A stretch of DNA of 46,706 nt from Parcubacteria group bacterium Greene0416_36 (GTDB lineage: Bacteria > Patescibacteriota > Patescibacteriia > VMEV01), in NCBI GenBank assembly GCA_007375725.1, contig VMEV01000008.1:1-46706 (forward strand). Direction: 5' to 3'. The position numbers were made by a program, and so were the translations under genes. Shown one piece after another: positions 31,803 through 39,923 of the stretch (the stretch's first letter is position 1; the number at the start of each line of letters is the position of its first letter). Under the pieces are notes generated by a model, which was not told where the DNA came from, ran no database searches, and saw nothing but the letters and a program-made list of their open reading frames with translations.

Positions 31803-33338
31803 CTAGCATAAAAACTTGCATTCGTCGATTTTCTTATCTCCATTGGCGAGAAATAAACTTGCGATGATGAGGAATCCGATACCCAGAGGATGATTGAGAT
31901 AGGGCGTGAAGGCGTGAATGACGGCGAGGGAGATCACGCCGAGGAATAGTCCCAAGGCAAATACATCCTCGCGGATAATGACCTCTCGGCGATTGTATTT
32001 CTCGATAATGGCCGAGACCCGCCGCCAGCCGCAGTGGATAGTCCAGCCAAGTACGGCAAAAAAGGGCAAAAGTCCCAGGAGTCCAGCCTTGAGCCAGATA
32101 TCAAGATACCCCCACTCAAAGGCCGAAGTGGTGTACTCCCCCGTCCCGCCCGGAGACGACTCGATCACGCGGGGATCGCTCGAAATATAGGTGACCGAGG
32201 TGCCGAATCCGCGCCCGAGAATCCAGTGTTCGGCAATTTTATCTCGGAGAATCGGGAGAAGCGCCCAGCGAGACGCCACCGCAGCCTCGGTTTTCCATTC
32301 GATGCGGTCCTTGAGGATTCCCAAAGAAGCCGGATCGGTTTTGACCGGCCAAGGAAAACGGAGAATGCCAACTAAAATCACACAAGTCAGAGCCGATACT
32401 CCCAATCCCAACAACACCGATTTTTTAATAAATTCCCATCGGCGACGAAAAAACACGAGAAATATTCCCACTAAAACCACTCCCGAGGCGGCCATCCCCA
32501 CCCAAAAACTGCGAGACAAAGACACCACGAGAGAGGCCGAAAAAAGAGAGAAAAAAATCATCCCCAAGATGAAATTCCGGCGGGTGAGAGGATGTTCCGG
32601 CACACCCATAATCCACGAAAAAGTCCCCGAGACCAAAATCCAGAACCCAGCCACATGATAAAACTGGCTCTGCAGGAAAATCCGAAAGAAATCTCCCCCC
32701 ATCTGAGTGATCTCGCCAATCCTTGTGTCGCGTATCCATTTGTAAGTCTCCGGCGCCACGATCCAATAGTCATGGGAGAATAAATAAAAGAGAAAAAGCA
32801 CTTTGATCAGCGATGCCAAAACCACTCCCCCCAGCACGGTCCAGAGCAAATCAAAATTCGCGCGGTTGCGGAATACGAAATAGAAAGGAAAAATCAGCGC
32901 GAAAAAAAGATAGCCATTGGCATCGAAAAATACTTCCGAAAAAGAATTGTCCCATACAATCAACCCTCCCAGCGACGCCCCAACGATCACGCCAAATATG
33001 GGAAGATACCAATGAAAAGCTCGGGCTTTGAGGAATGACCCATCTCGCTTTTGCAGAACCCGGAATACCGTCACGGACATTAGAATGAGAAATAGCCCGA
33101 GACGAAGAGGAATACGATTCCCGTCAAAATCTAGACTGAACCAATAACCAAAAGACCCCATGATGAGTTCCGCGGCGACTAGTACCGCGCCCCAGGCTAA
33201 ATTTTCCAAAGACAAAACCACCATCAAAAACAAAATCACAAAAAAGGCGATATTACCGAAGGCGGGGTTAAAATAGGCGAATAGGGAGAACAAATCCAGC
33301 AAAACAGTCAATAAAAATGCCAGGCGAAATAACTTCAT
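31803..33338 (-). CDS. O-antigen ligase/polymerase-like membrane protein
   Basis: 511 residues with about eleven membrane helices. A long extracytoplasmic loop lies between about residues 350 and 415 (KDRIEWKTEAAVASRWALLP, HWILGRGFGTSVTYIS), including the RxxxW...HxxxGxGxGT pattern of the Wzy_C/WaaL superfamily. These proteins join or polymerise lipid-linked glycans on the outer face of the membrane. The neighbouring genes do not show which glycan. ATG 33338 (MKLFRLAFLL) is chosen over a TTG four codons upstream. The start lies 8 bases after the stop of the histidine kinase gene. Confidence 0.88.
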   Translation of the reverse strand: MKLFRLAFLLTVLLDLFSLFAYFNPAFGNIAFFVILFLMVVLSLENLAWGAVLVAAELIMGSFGYWFSLDFDGNRIPLRLGLFLILMSVTVFRVLQKRDGSFLKARAFHWYLPIFGVIVGASLGGLIVWDNSFSEVFFDANGYLFFALIFPFYFVFRNRANFDLLWTVLGGVVLASLIKVLFLFYLFSHDYWIVAPETYKWIRDTRIGEITQMGGDFFRIFLQSQFYHVAGFWILVSGTFSWIMGVPEHPLTRRNFILGMIFFSLFSASLVVSLSRSFWVGMAASGVVLVGIFLVFFRRRWEFIKKSVLLGLGVSALTCVILVGILRFPWPVKTDPASLGILKDRIEWKTEAAVASRWALLPILRDKIAEHWILGRGFGTSVTYISSDPRVIESSPGGTGEYTTSAFEWGYLDIWLKAGLLGLLPFFAVLGWTIHCGWRRVSAIIEKYNRREVIIREDVFALGLFLGVISLAVIHAFTPYLNHPLGIGFLIIASLFLANGDKKIDECKFLC

Positions 33339-33346
33339 AAAATAAG

Positions 33347-34471
33347 TCAATTAAAGCACGGCAATTCGAACCAAAACGTGGTGCCTTTACCTTCTTTGGA
33401 CTCGAACTGGATATTGCCGCCATGGGCTGCGATAATTTGTTTGGCGATATAGAGTCCGAGGCCCGAAGCATCCGGCTTAGAGGCCGAAGCATTATAGGCG
33501 CGGTGAAAGCGCTGGAAGATATGCTCCTGCTCGGACTCCGGAATGCCGATTCCCGTGTCTTTGATTTCGAATCGAATCTTATCTTTTTTCTTATTATCGA
33601 CCTTGACCGATATTTTCCCGCCTTCATGGGTATAATCCACAGCATTGATCATGAGCTTATAGAGCACATCGCGGATATAATTAGGATCCACATTCACTAG
33701 AGGAAGCTCCTCGGGGGGAGAAACCATAGAAAGCTGAATTTTTTTAAGCTCGCAAGGAATACGGAATTCTTCAAAGGAAGAATGGACAAGATCCAAAAAC
33801 GCCACTTTTTCCTTCTGCAGATGAACCGACCTTCCCTCTATGTCCATGGCGGTCATCAAATCATTGATCCGCAAAATAATTTCTTTGGCCGCGCAGTAGG
33901 AAATTTTGAGCACTTCCTCCTGCCCTTTTTGAAATGCCCCCAGCTCTCGGGCCAAAAGCATTTCCAAATTCCACCTGACGGCATTCAGGGGCGTTCGGAG
34001 CTGGTGAGAAACGATGGTGATGAATTTATTTTTGAGCGAATCCAATTCCAAGCGCCGTTCTTCTTCATTTTTTCTTTCCGTTATATCGTGCAAAATAAGC
34101 GCACCTCCAATTAATTTTCGCGCGTCATCAAATACCGGAGTGACGTTGATCTCATAAAAAAAGAAAGACAATTGCGCCTCAGCAATATGGATAGGTTCTC
34201 CTGCCGTAATTACCTTTGAAAGTTCAGCCTCCAGATCCAGTTCTCTTTTTTTAAAAAGCTTGGAAAAATCCGAGACGGTAAAGGCTTCGCGGGGCAGTCC
34301 GGTGAGCGACAGCATAGCTACATTGGTCAGGATAACCTTTTTGCGAAGATCAAACATGAGTATCCCATTGGTCAAACTGTCCAGAACATCCTGCCATCCG
34401 GCCCAGTCATTTTTGATTCCTTTGGAAAAAAGATCCGAGCGAGAATCTCGCCGGGTGATTTTCTTTTTCAT
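33347..34471 (-). CDS. Soluble PAS-domain sensor histidine kinase
   Basis: 374 residues with no membrane segment. A PAS domain (about 25-135: ILMFDLRKKVILTNVAMLSL to GALILHDITERK) senses something in the cytoplasm. The HisKA region has the H box IVSHQLRTPLNAVRWNLEML with His156. The ATPase domain has NAVDYTHEGG (N box), IKDTGIGIPESE (G1) and GLGLYIAKQIIAAHGG (G2), and the F box FQRFHRAYN. No response regulator gene is adjacent, but receiver domains of the chemosensory operon lie just upstream; cross-talk is possible but not shown. It may be the last but one gene of that operon, followed by the O-antigen-ligase-like gene. Confidence 0.93.
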   Translation of the reverse strand: MKKKITRRDSRSDLFSKGIKNDWAGWQDVLDSLTNGILMFDLRKKVILTNVAMLSLTGLPREAFTVSDFSKLFKKRELDLEAELSKVITAGEPIHIAEAQLSFFFYEINVTPVFDDARKLIGGALILHDITERKNEEERRLELDSLKNKFITIVSHQLRTPLNAVRWNLEMLLARELGAFQKGQEEVLKISYCAAKEIILRINDLMTAMDIEGRSVHLQKEKVAFLDLVHSSFEEFRIPCELKKIQLSMVSPPEELPLVNVDPNYIRDVLYKLMINAVDYTHEGGKISVKVDNKKKDKIRFEIKDTGIGIPESEQEHIFQRFHRAYNASASKPDASGLGLYIAKQIIAAHGGNIQFESKEGKGTTFWFELPCFN

Positions 34472-34513
34472 ATTTTTTAATAATTCGTAAAGAAATGAGA
34501 AAACAGGAACGCT

Positions 34514-34999
34514 TCATTCCTCGACCGCCTTTCTAATGGAAACTTTTCCCGTGGATAAATCCAGGCGAACGCCACGTCCGACATGGCCTCCCGTATCGCT
34601 TGATTCGATGGGAATGCCAAGCTCGGACAATCGCCTCCGTGCCGCAGACACATTTTGAAAGCCAATATGTTCCTCGCCCCTTCCAAACAGAGCAAACATC
34701 TGCGCGCCTCCGGCCAAAGTCGCACGGAGATTCTCTTTTTTGATCCTCAATTTTTCCATTGCCTGGACAAGTGCGGACACGGCCTCATCCGCGAATTTTC
34801 CTCGAAAGTCAATGCCGCCCTCCTTGGAAAATAACAAATTCGTACGGGAAGGAAGCATGGCATGAGCCATTCCCCCCGAAGAAGACGACGGATCATAGAG
34901 CACAATCACCACGCACGATCCCACAGCCCCGCTTTCCAAAATTCCCTCTTTCGCTCCCACTGCCCACTCTCCCATATTCACGACAATATTTCGCTTCAT
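34514..34999 (-). CDS. cheD: CheD receptor glutamine deamidase
   Basis: 161 residues. It deamidates (and can bind) receptor glutamines. The catalytic Cys29 and His46 lie in GAVGSCVVIVLYD and GGMAHAMLPSR; the third residue, Thr in the Thermotoga enzyme, corresponds to Ser23. The ending GRGVRLDLSTGKVSIRK is typical of the family. It lies 12 bases downstream of cheC. In Bacillus and Thermotoga, CheC binds CheD and controls it, so adjacency supports the same pair here. The receptor in this operon has Gln-Gln pairs that could be its substrates. Confidence 0.95.
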   Translation of the reverse strand: MKRNIVVNMGEWAVGAKEGILESGAVGSCVVIVLYDPSSSSGGMAHAMLPSRTNLLFSKEGGIDFRGKFADEAVSALVQAMEKLRIKKENLRATLAGGAQMFALFGRGEEHIGFQNVSAARRRLSELGIPIESSDTGGHVGRGVRLDLSTGKVSIRKAVEE

Positions 35000-35011
35000 A
35001 AAGAACTAAAG

Positions 35012-35626
35012 TCAGGAAATCTTAGAATGAGTTTTCTCCAAAATTCTCAAGGTAGATTCGGGAGAAAAAATAAAATAAAATTGCCCCTGAATAGGAGAAT
35101 TTTCCACTCGAAAATCCGCCGAACAAACCAAAATCTCTTCCGAATGCATGCCTAAAGGAGAAACAATCGAATCAATAATAGAACCGGTCATATCCCGAAC
35201 CACCTCTGGAACCGACTGCACAAAATCGAGCTCCAAAAAAGACGAAAGAGAATCCAAAAACGCGCCTCCCAAAATATTTCCGGCCTCGGCCAAAGAGGAA
35301 CGAGCCAAATCAGTAGATAGGCCGGGTTTCTTTTTGTCCCAAGCCCCCAGAATCTGGACCAAATAATCAGCAGAATCATGGGGCAATAAAAAAAGCATGA
35401 GAGGTCCTCCGGCCGGACGGGTATTGAGCAGTACGGCCGTAGAGGTCTCTTGGGGAGAAGAAAAATGAGACACCGTCTTCTCAATGCGGTCCAAAAATAA
35501 TTGAGGAACCCCCAGAAAAACAGGCTTCCCGATCAATCGGGACAAAGAGGTGGACGCATTCCCCCCTCCGATATTTATTACTTCCTTGATTTGGTCCCTT
35601 TCAAAGTCGCCTAAGGTCAAGCTCAT
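35012..35626 (-). CDS. cheC: CheC-type CheY-P phosphatase
   Basis: 204 residues with both phosphatase centres of the CheC fold. Centre 1 is DFERDQIKEVINIGGGNAS (D11/E15/N18 pattern: D-x3-E-x2-N) with a proline about 20 residues on; centre 2 is LARSSLAEAGNILGGAFLDS (S-x3-E-x2-N). CheC removes phosphate from CheY-P and forms a CheC-CheD pair. It overlaps cheA by 4 bases (ATGA), so synthesis is coupled. A second CheC-like domain is found fused to a receiver in the 38328-39281 gene. Confidence 0.94.
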   Translation of the reverse strand: MSLTLGDFERDQIKEVINIGGGNASTSLSRLIGKPVFLGVPQLFLDRIEKTVSHFSSPQETSTAVLLNTRPAGGPLMLFLLPHDSADYLVQILGAWDKKKPGLSTDLARSSLAEAGNILGGAFLDSLSSFLELDFVQSVPEVVRDMTGSIIDSIVSPLGMHSEEILVCSADFRVENSPIQGQFYFIFSPESTLRILEKTHSKIS

Positions 35627-37254
35627 AAAACCCGCAGTAATTTTTTAGAATCTTCCAAGAGCGTGGCTGCGTCCAGAATCAAAACGGTGCGCCCATCCCC
35701 CAAAATGGTCGAACCGGAAAATCCACGGACCGTCCGCAAAAACGGAGGAAGAGGCTTAGCGATGATTTCTTCTTCGCCCAAAAGCCTATCCACCACCAAT
35801 CCGGCTTTTTCTTTACCGACGCGAACAACCACAACCGTGATGAAACCGGGCTCTGCGGCTCGGCCTGATTTCGAAGTACTCGACAAAAACTTTTCCATGC
35901 GCGCCAGAGGAAGCTCTTCATTGTCCACCACTGCCACGTCCTGATCCGCCAGACTTTTGATCTGCTCGGGAGCAATAAAAAGAGAGCGCTCAATGATGGC
36001 AAAGGGAATGGCCAAGATCGTATCATCCACGGACACAAGGAGCGCGTTGATAATGGCCAGGGTCAGGGGCAGCTCCAGGGAAAAACGAGTTCCAGTGCCC
36101 GATTCCCGGGACTCTACGAGAACACGGCCTCCGACTTCTTCGGAGAATTTCTTCACAATGCCTAGCCCCACTCCGCGGCCTGACGTTTCCGAAACCGTTT
36201 CCTTGGTAGACAATCCGCCAAAAAGCAATTGACGCATCTCCGGTATCTCGGCAATGGCGCCTTGACGCATTTTTTCCATGAAATAATCCCGTTTGGCCCC
36301 ATCGATCAATCCCTTAGAAAAGGCTTTGCCAATGACTTTCTCCCAAGCAATTCCTCCTCCGCTATCCTCCACGGACACAACCGCATAGTCTTTTTGCCGT
36401 ACGGCTCGGAGAATGATTTTCCCTGCCCTCTCAATTCCATGATCGGCCGCATTGCGCAACAGATGAATAAGGGGTTCCGCGAGCTTATCCACGATGCTGC
36501 GGTCCAGCTCCAATTCAGCCCCGATAATCAGAAGCTCGATTTTTTTATTCTGGGATGCCGAGAGATCTCGCACTAGCCTTGGAAAACGAGCAAATACCTC
36601 GCCCACCGGCACAAGCCGCACCTGCATGACTTCATATTGCAAACTGCCTACGAGTGAACTCACATGATCGGCCAAGGCTCCCAATTCCGGAAACTTTTGC
36701 TCAAACAAAGCAAGCTTCATCTTATCGATCACCAGTTCCTCCACCAGATTGAGGAGATTATCCAGCCTCCCAACCGGAACCTTGATGTGAGAAAGGTGTT
36801 CTGATTCCCGAATGACCGCGGATGGCTTCGGGGTGCCTGTTTGGTCCCGCAAAGACTTCCCGATGCCTTGGGTGGAAACCCCGGTAATAGCTTTTAGCTG
36901 CTCAGCGGCAGCGCGGATCTCAAGTTCTTTTCCATTTTTTTCTATCGAATCAATGCTCTCTCTCAGCTTATCGACCACCGCCAGCAGAGTGTTCATAATG
37001 GAGCGGTCCAAAGACAGCATCCCACTTCTGGCGAAATCAAAAACATCCTCCATTACATGAGTCAGAAAAGCCGTATCCAGATAACCCATGGCCGCGGCCG
37101 AGCCTTTGATGGTATGGGAAGAACGCATCAAATCATCTAGGATCTGAGGAGTCACCTCGGATTTTTCCAATTTTAGCAAATTCGATTCCAGAAGCAGAAG
37201 GTGTTCCCGAGCTTCGCTCACAAAGACGTCTTTAAATTGAGAGATATCCATCAT
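35623..37254 (-). CDS. cheA: Chemotaxis histidine kinase CheA without P2 domain
   Basis: 543 residues. P1: SSHTIKGSAAAMGYLDTA with phosphorylated His47. A short linker (about 125-155) replaces the usual P2 CheY-binding domain. P3 dimer helices: KVPVGRLDNLLNLVEELVID. P4 ATPase: HLLRNAADHGIERAGK (N box), SVEDSGGGIAW (G1), LSTKETVSETSGRGVGLGIV (G2). P5 CheW-like domain runs from about 400 to the end (LLVSVDDTILAIPFAII). It phosphorylates receivers such as CheB and the CheC-CheY fusion. The gene starts 6 bases after cheB ends and overlaps cheC. Lack of P2 is seen in some other bacteria and lowers CheY docking affinity. Confidence 0.96.
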   Translation of the reverse strand: MMDISQFKDVFVSEAREHLLLLESNLLKLEKSEVTPQILDDLMRSSHTIKGSAAAMGYLDTAFLTHVMEDVFDFARSGMLSLDRSIMNTLLAVVDKLRESIDSIEKNGKELEIRAAAEQLKAITGVSTQGIGKSLRDQTGTPKPSAVIRESEHLSHIKVPVGRLDNLLNLVEELVIDKMKLALFEQKFPELGALADHVSSLVGSLQYEVMQVRLVPVGEVFARFPRLVRDLSASQNKKIELLIIGAELELDRSIVDKLAEPLIHLLRNAADHGIERAGKIILRAVRQKDYAVVSVEDSGGGIAWEKVIGKAFSKGLIDGAKRDYFMEKMRQGAIAEIPEMRQLLFGGLSTKETVSETSGRGVGLGIVKKFSEEVGGRVLVESRESGTGTRFSLELPLTLAIINALLVSVDDTILAIPFAIIERSLFIAPEQIKSLADQDVAVVDNEELPLARMEKFLSSTSKSGRAAEPGFITVVVVRVGKEKAGLVVDRLLGEEEIIAKPLPPFLRTVRGFSGSTILGDGRTVLILDAATLLEDSKKLLRVL

Positions 37255-37260
37255 AAAAAA

Positions 37261-38322
37261 TCAAGAAGCAAAAGCGATAATACGGCGGATAATATCAGCC
37301 GGCGCCAAAATTTCATCCACAATCTTTTCGCGGATAGCGGATTGAGGCATGGAGGCAACCACGGCCGTGCGCGGATCCTGAACAATCACGTATCCGCCCA
37401 TTTTATGTATCGAACGCAGTCCTTCCCTTCCGTCTTCCCCCATTCCAGTGAGCACGATTCCCAAGACCCTTTTACCATAAGCATCCACGGCTGAAGACAT
37501 AATCTGGTCAATGGAAGGCGTCAGATTTTCATCTTTCTCCTTTTCTTTTTCGAGCGAAATTATTTTTCTGCCATTGGAATTGCGGGGACTTTTGAACTTC
37601 ATCTGAAATCCCCCGGGCGAGACAAAAATCCGGCCTCCCTGTACGGAGTCCCCATCCTGGGCTTCTTTGACCGGAAGACGACACATAGCGGACAATCGGA
37701 CGGAAAAAATTTCCGTAAAGTATTTTGGCATGTGCTGGACGATAAAAATAGGTGCGCGGATATTGGAGGGCAGCTCGGCCAGTATCTCTTCCAAAAGAGG
37801 GGGGCCTCCGGTTGATGCTCCCAGAATAACCGCGTCGGCGAGAAAGATTTTTTGCTCCATCACTTTTTTATGAATACGAGGAGCTCCTTTTCGTACGCTC
37901 CCCTTATGGCCCGAAGCAGCATGAATTTTCGCCAAAATTTCGCTTGATTTTTTTTCCAGATCCAAAGAAAGCTCGCCCGAAGGCTTGAGCACATAATCCA
38001 AGGCTCCGGCATGGAGAGACTCAAGCGTAGCCTTTGCTCCGGAACTGGTATAGGCAGAAACCATGAGGATCCCGGGAGACGGATGGACCGATTTCATAAT
38101 TTCCTTCGTGGCCTCAGCCCCATTCTTCTTGGGCATCAAATAATCCATGGTGATGACATCCGGCAGGAGAACTTTAGCCAGAGAAACCGCTTCTTCGCCA
38201 TCCCGCGCTTCTCCTACCACTTCAACCTTATGATCAGAATCAAGAAGCCCCCGAAGGAGCTTTCTCATGAAGAAAGAATCGTCGGCAATTAAAACACGGA
38301 TATTAGGGCTGGATGAACGCAT
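37261..38322 (-). CDS. cheB: CheB receptor methylesterase with receiver domain
   Basis: 353 residues. Receiver (1-125): VRVLIADDSFFMRKLL and phospho-Asp60 in VITMDYLMPKKNG, with Ser/Lys partners (MVSAYT, VLKPSGE). Esterase domain (160-350) with the triad Ser170 (LGASTGGPP), His197 (VQHMPKYF) and Asp297 (LTGMGEDGREG). It hydrolyses receptor glutamyl methyl esters and deamidates Gln. No cheR methyltransferase gene is seen in this window, so its partner must be elsewhere or absent. It lies 5 bases before the gene for the CheC-CheY fusion ends. Confidence 0.96.
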   Translation of the reverse strand: MRSSSPNIRVLIADDSFFMRKLLRGLLDSDHKVEVVGEARDGEEAVSLAKVLLPDVITMDYLMPKKNGAEATKEIMKSVHPSPGILMVSAYTSSGAKATLESLHAGALDYVLKPSGELSLDLEKKSSEILAKIHAASGHKGSVRKGAPRIHKKVMEQKIFLADAVILGASTGGPPLLEEILAELPSNIRAPIFIVQHMPKYFTEIFSVRLSAMCRLPVKEAQDGDSVQGGRIFVSPGGFQMKFKSPRNSNGRKIISLEKEKEKDENLTPSIDQIMSSAVDAYGKRVLGIVLTGMGEDGREGLRSIHKMGGYVIVQDPRTAVVASMPQSAIREKIVDEILAPADIIRRIIAFAS

Positions 38323-38327
38323 AGAAT

Positions 38328-39281
38328 CTACTTGGACAATTGATTGGCGATCTGCCTGATTTTTTCGCCCACGAGTCTTCTGTCAAAAGGCTTAGTGATA
38401 TAATCAATCGCCCCATATTTCTTGGCCTCCTCCATAAAATGTGTCTGCCCCACCGCGGATACGACCACGATATTGGCTTTTTTGCCTATTTTCTTGAGTA
38501 CTTCCATGCCGTCCATTTCAGGCATGATCAAATCCAGAGTAATCAAATCTGGTTTTTCAGCTTCAAAATGCTTTAGGCATTCTTTGCCATTCCCACATTC
38601 CACGAACTTAGAAAAACCTGATTCTTGGAGAATATCGCGCACCATTTTGCGCATGAAACTCGAATCATCCGCGATCAATACTTTAAAATTCTTATTCACA
38701 TCTTTAGATTTTTCGAGCGTAATCATCCCGTCAGTCAGAATAATGATCGCCAATCGGGCACGGAGGCCATAATTAGCTATTTCAATACGAGTATCAAAAA
38801 TTACCGCAATCGCATCCTCCACATCTTCTTTTTTGAGAGCTTTGACGATTTCTTCCATGCCTCCAGGCTCGATGAAGCAGGGAGGCCCGAATTCTAAATC
38901 TAGGCCGGCAGTCTCGACCAAGGAGCTGACATAAGAATTAGAAAGTACATTGAGCACCTCGCTCACCGCCGAACGCTCCATCTCCGTAAATCTTTTGCTT
39001 ACGCCCACGGTTTTCATGGCCAAAAGGTCCGCTAAAACCAAAGCATCTTTCTGGGATACCATCAAGACGGAAAATCCTTCCGCGGTGGTGACCGCGGAGT
39101 ACACGATTACCGACTCCTCCTTTCCCGGAGCCAAATAGGTAAAGGCTTTTTTGAGCGGCACAAATTCTGCTTTGGAAGCAAAAATTTTGGCTTCGTAATT
39201 GGAAAGGGTCCTCATGGCCTCGGCCACTTTTTGAGATCCCTTATTCGCCGCGATCTGCAGAATTTCTTTGGTGAATTTCAT
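38328..39281 (-). CDS. CheC/CheX-like phosphatase domain fused to CheY receiver
   Basis: 317 residues. The N-terminal 195 residues have the CheC/CheX fold with one phosphatase centre, RSAVSEVLNVLSNSYVSSL (Ser104, Glu108, Asn111; Pro133 onward); the first half has lost its centre (IAANKGSQKVAEAM). The C-terminal 118 residues are a CheY-type receiver: VLIADDSSFMRKMVRDIL (Asp205, Asp206), phospho-Asp250 in LITLDLIMPEMDGM, Ser275 and Lys297. A phosphatase and its usual substrate are thus on one chain. This is the only free-standing receiver candidate in the operon, so it may serve as both CheY and its sink. Confidence 0.9.
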   Translation of the reverse strand: MKFTKEILQIAANKGSQKVAEAMRTLSNYEAKIFASKAEFVPLKKAFTYLAPGKEESVIVYSAVTTAEGFSVLMVSQKDALVLADLLAMKTVGVSKRFTEMERSAVSEVLNVLSNSYVSSLVETAGLDLEFGPPCFIEPGGMEEIVKALKKEDVEDAIAVIFDTRIEIANYGLRARLAIIILTDGMITLEKSKDVNKNFKVLIADDSSFMRKMVRDILQESGFSKFVECGNGKECLKHFEAEKPDLITLDLIMPEMDGMEVLKKIGKKANIVVVSAVGQTHFMEEAKKYGAIDYITKPFDRRLVGEKIRQIANQLSK

Positions 39282-39301
39282 AAAAATAAAATTATTCCCT
39301 A

Positions 39302-39913
39302 TTAACGCTTCTTGGCCGGAGAATCCGCCGAAACTCCAAGCGATAAAAGCTCTTTTTCCGAAAGCATTTTTGGCAAATCTAAAACCATAATCAAGCGACC
39401 GTCGGCTGAGTCCGGCTTATTTTCATCCTTGCATTCAGGCTTCTCCCTCGACCCCAGTACCAAAACCCCGCGAATAAAATCGGCATGTATTTTGGTGGCA
39501 ACCAAACTCGTCGGCTCTTGGATGCGGGTAGGATCCACGCGAAGCACTTCCTTTACCTCATCCACCAATACCCCAAAAATGTTTTCCCCCACGGGCGAAA
39601 TCACGATGTGTCGGGGAGGAACTTTGTATTCGCGCGACAAACCAAAACGTTTCTCCAGATCAATCACTACCACAATTTTGCCTCTCAAATTGAGAATTCC
39701 ACGAATGAATTCGGGTGCGGTCGGTATGGGCGTGATCTCTTGAGTCCGTATTATTTCGCGTATATCTTCAATAGGCACGCTATATTCCTCGCCATCCAGA
39801 GAAAACACAATTATCTGAACCAAGTCCGCTTTTTTCTCTTCCTTTGGCTCTTCTTTGGGTAGCACATTGGCAATCAGTTTTTTGAGAGATGGAACAATTT
39901 TTCCTTTTGCCAT
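39302..39913 (-). CDS. cheW: CheW coupling protein
   Basis: 203 residues. It links receptor and CheA. After a Lys/Glu-rich N-terminal extension (30 residues, EEPKEEKKADL) comes the two-barrel CheW fold: VQIIVFSLDGEEYSVPIEDI, ITPIPTAPEFIRGILNLRGK (the conserved NLRG) and VVVIDLEKRFG. It is about 40 residues longer than the E. coli protein because of that extension and a charged insertion near 165 (REKPECKDENKPDSADG). It lies 10 bases after the receptor gene. Confidence 0.95.
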   Translation of the reverse strand: MAKGKIVPSLKKLIANVLPKEEPKEEKKADLVQIIVFSLDGEEYSVPIEDIREIIRTQEITPIPTAPEFIRGILNLRGKIVVVIDLEKRFGLSREYKVPPRHIVISPVGENIFGVLVDEVKEVLRVDPTRIQEPTSLVATKIHADFIRGVLVLGSREKPECKDENKPDSADGRLIMVLDLPKMLSEKELLSLGVSADSPAKKR

Positions 39914-39923
39914 AAAAATGAAG

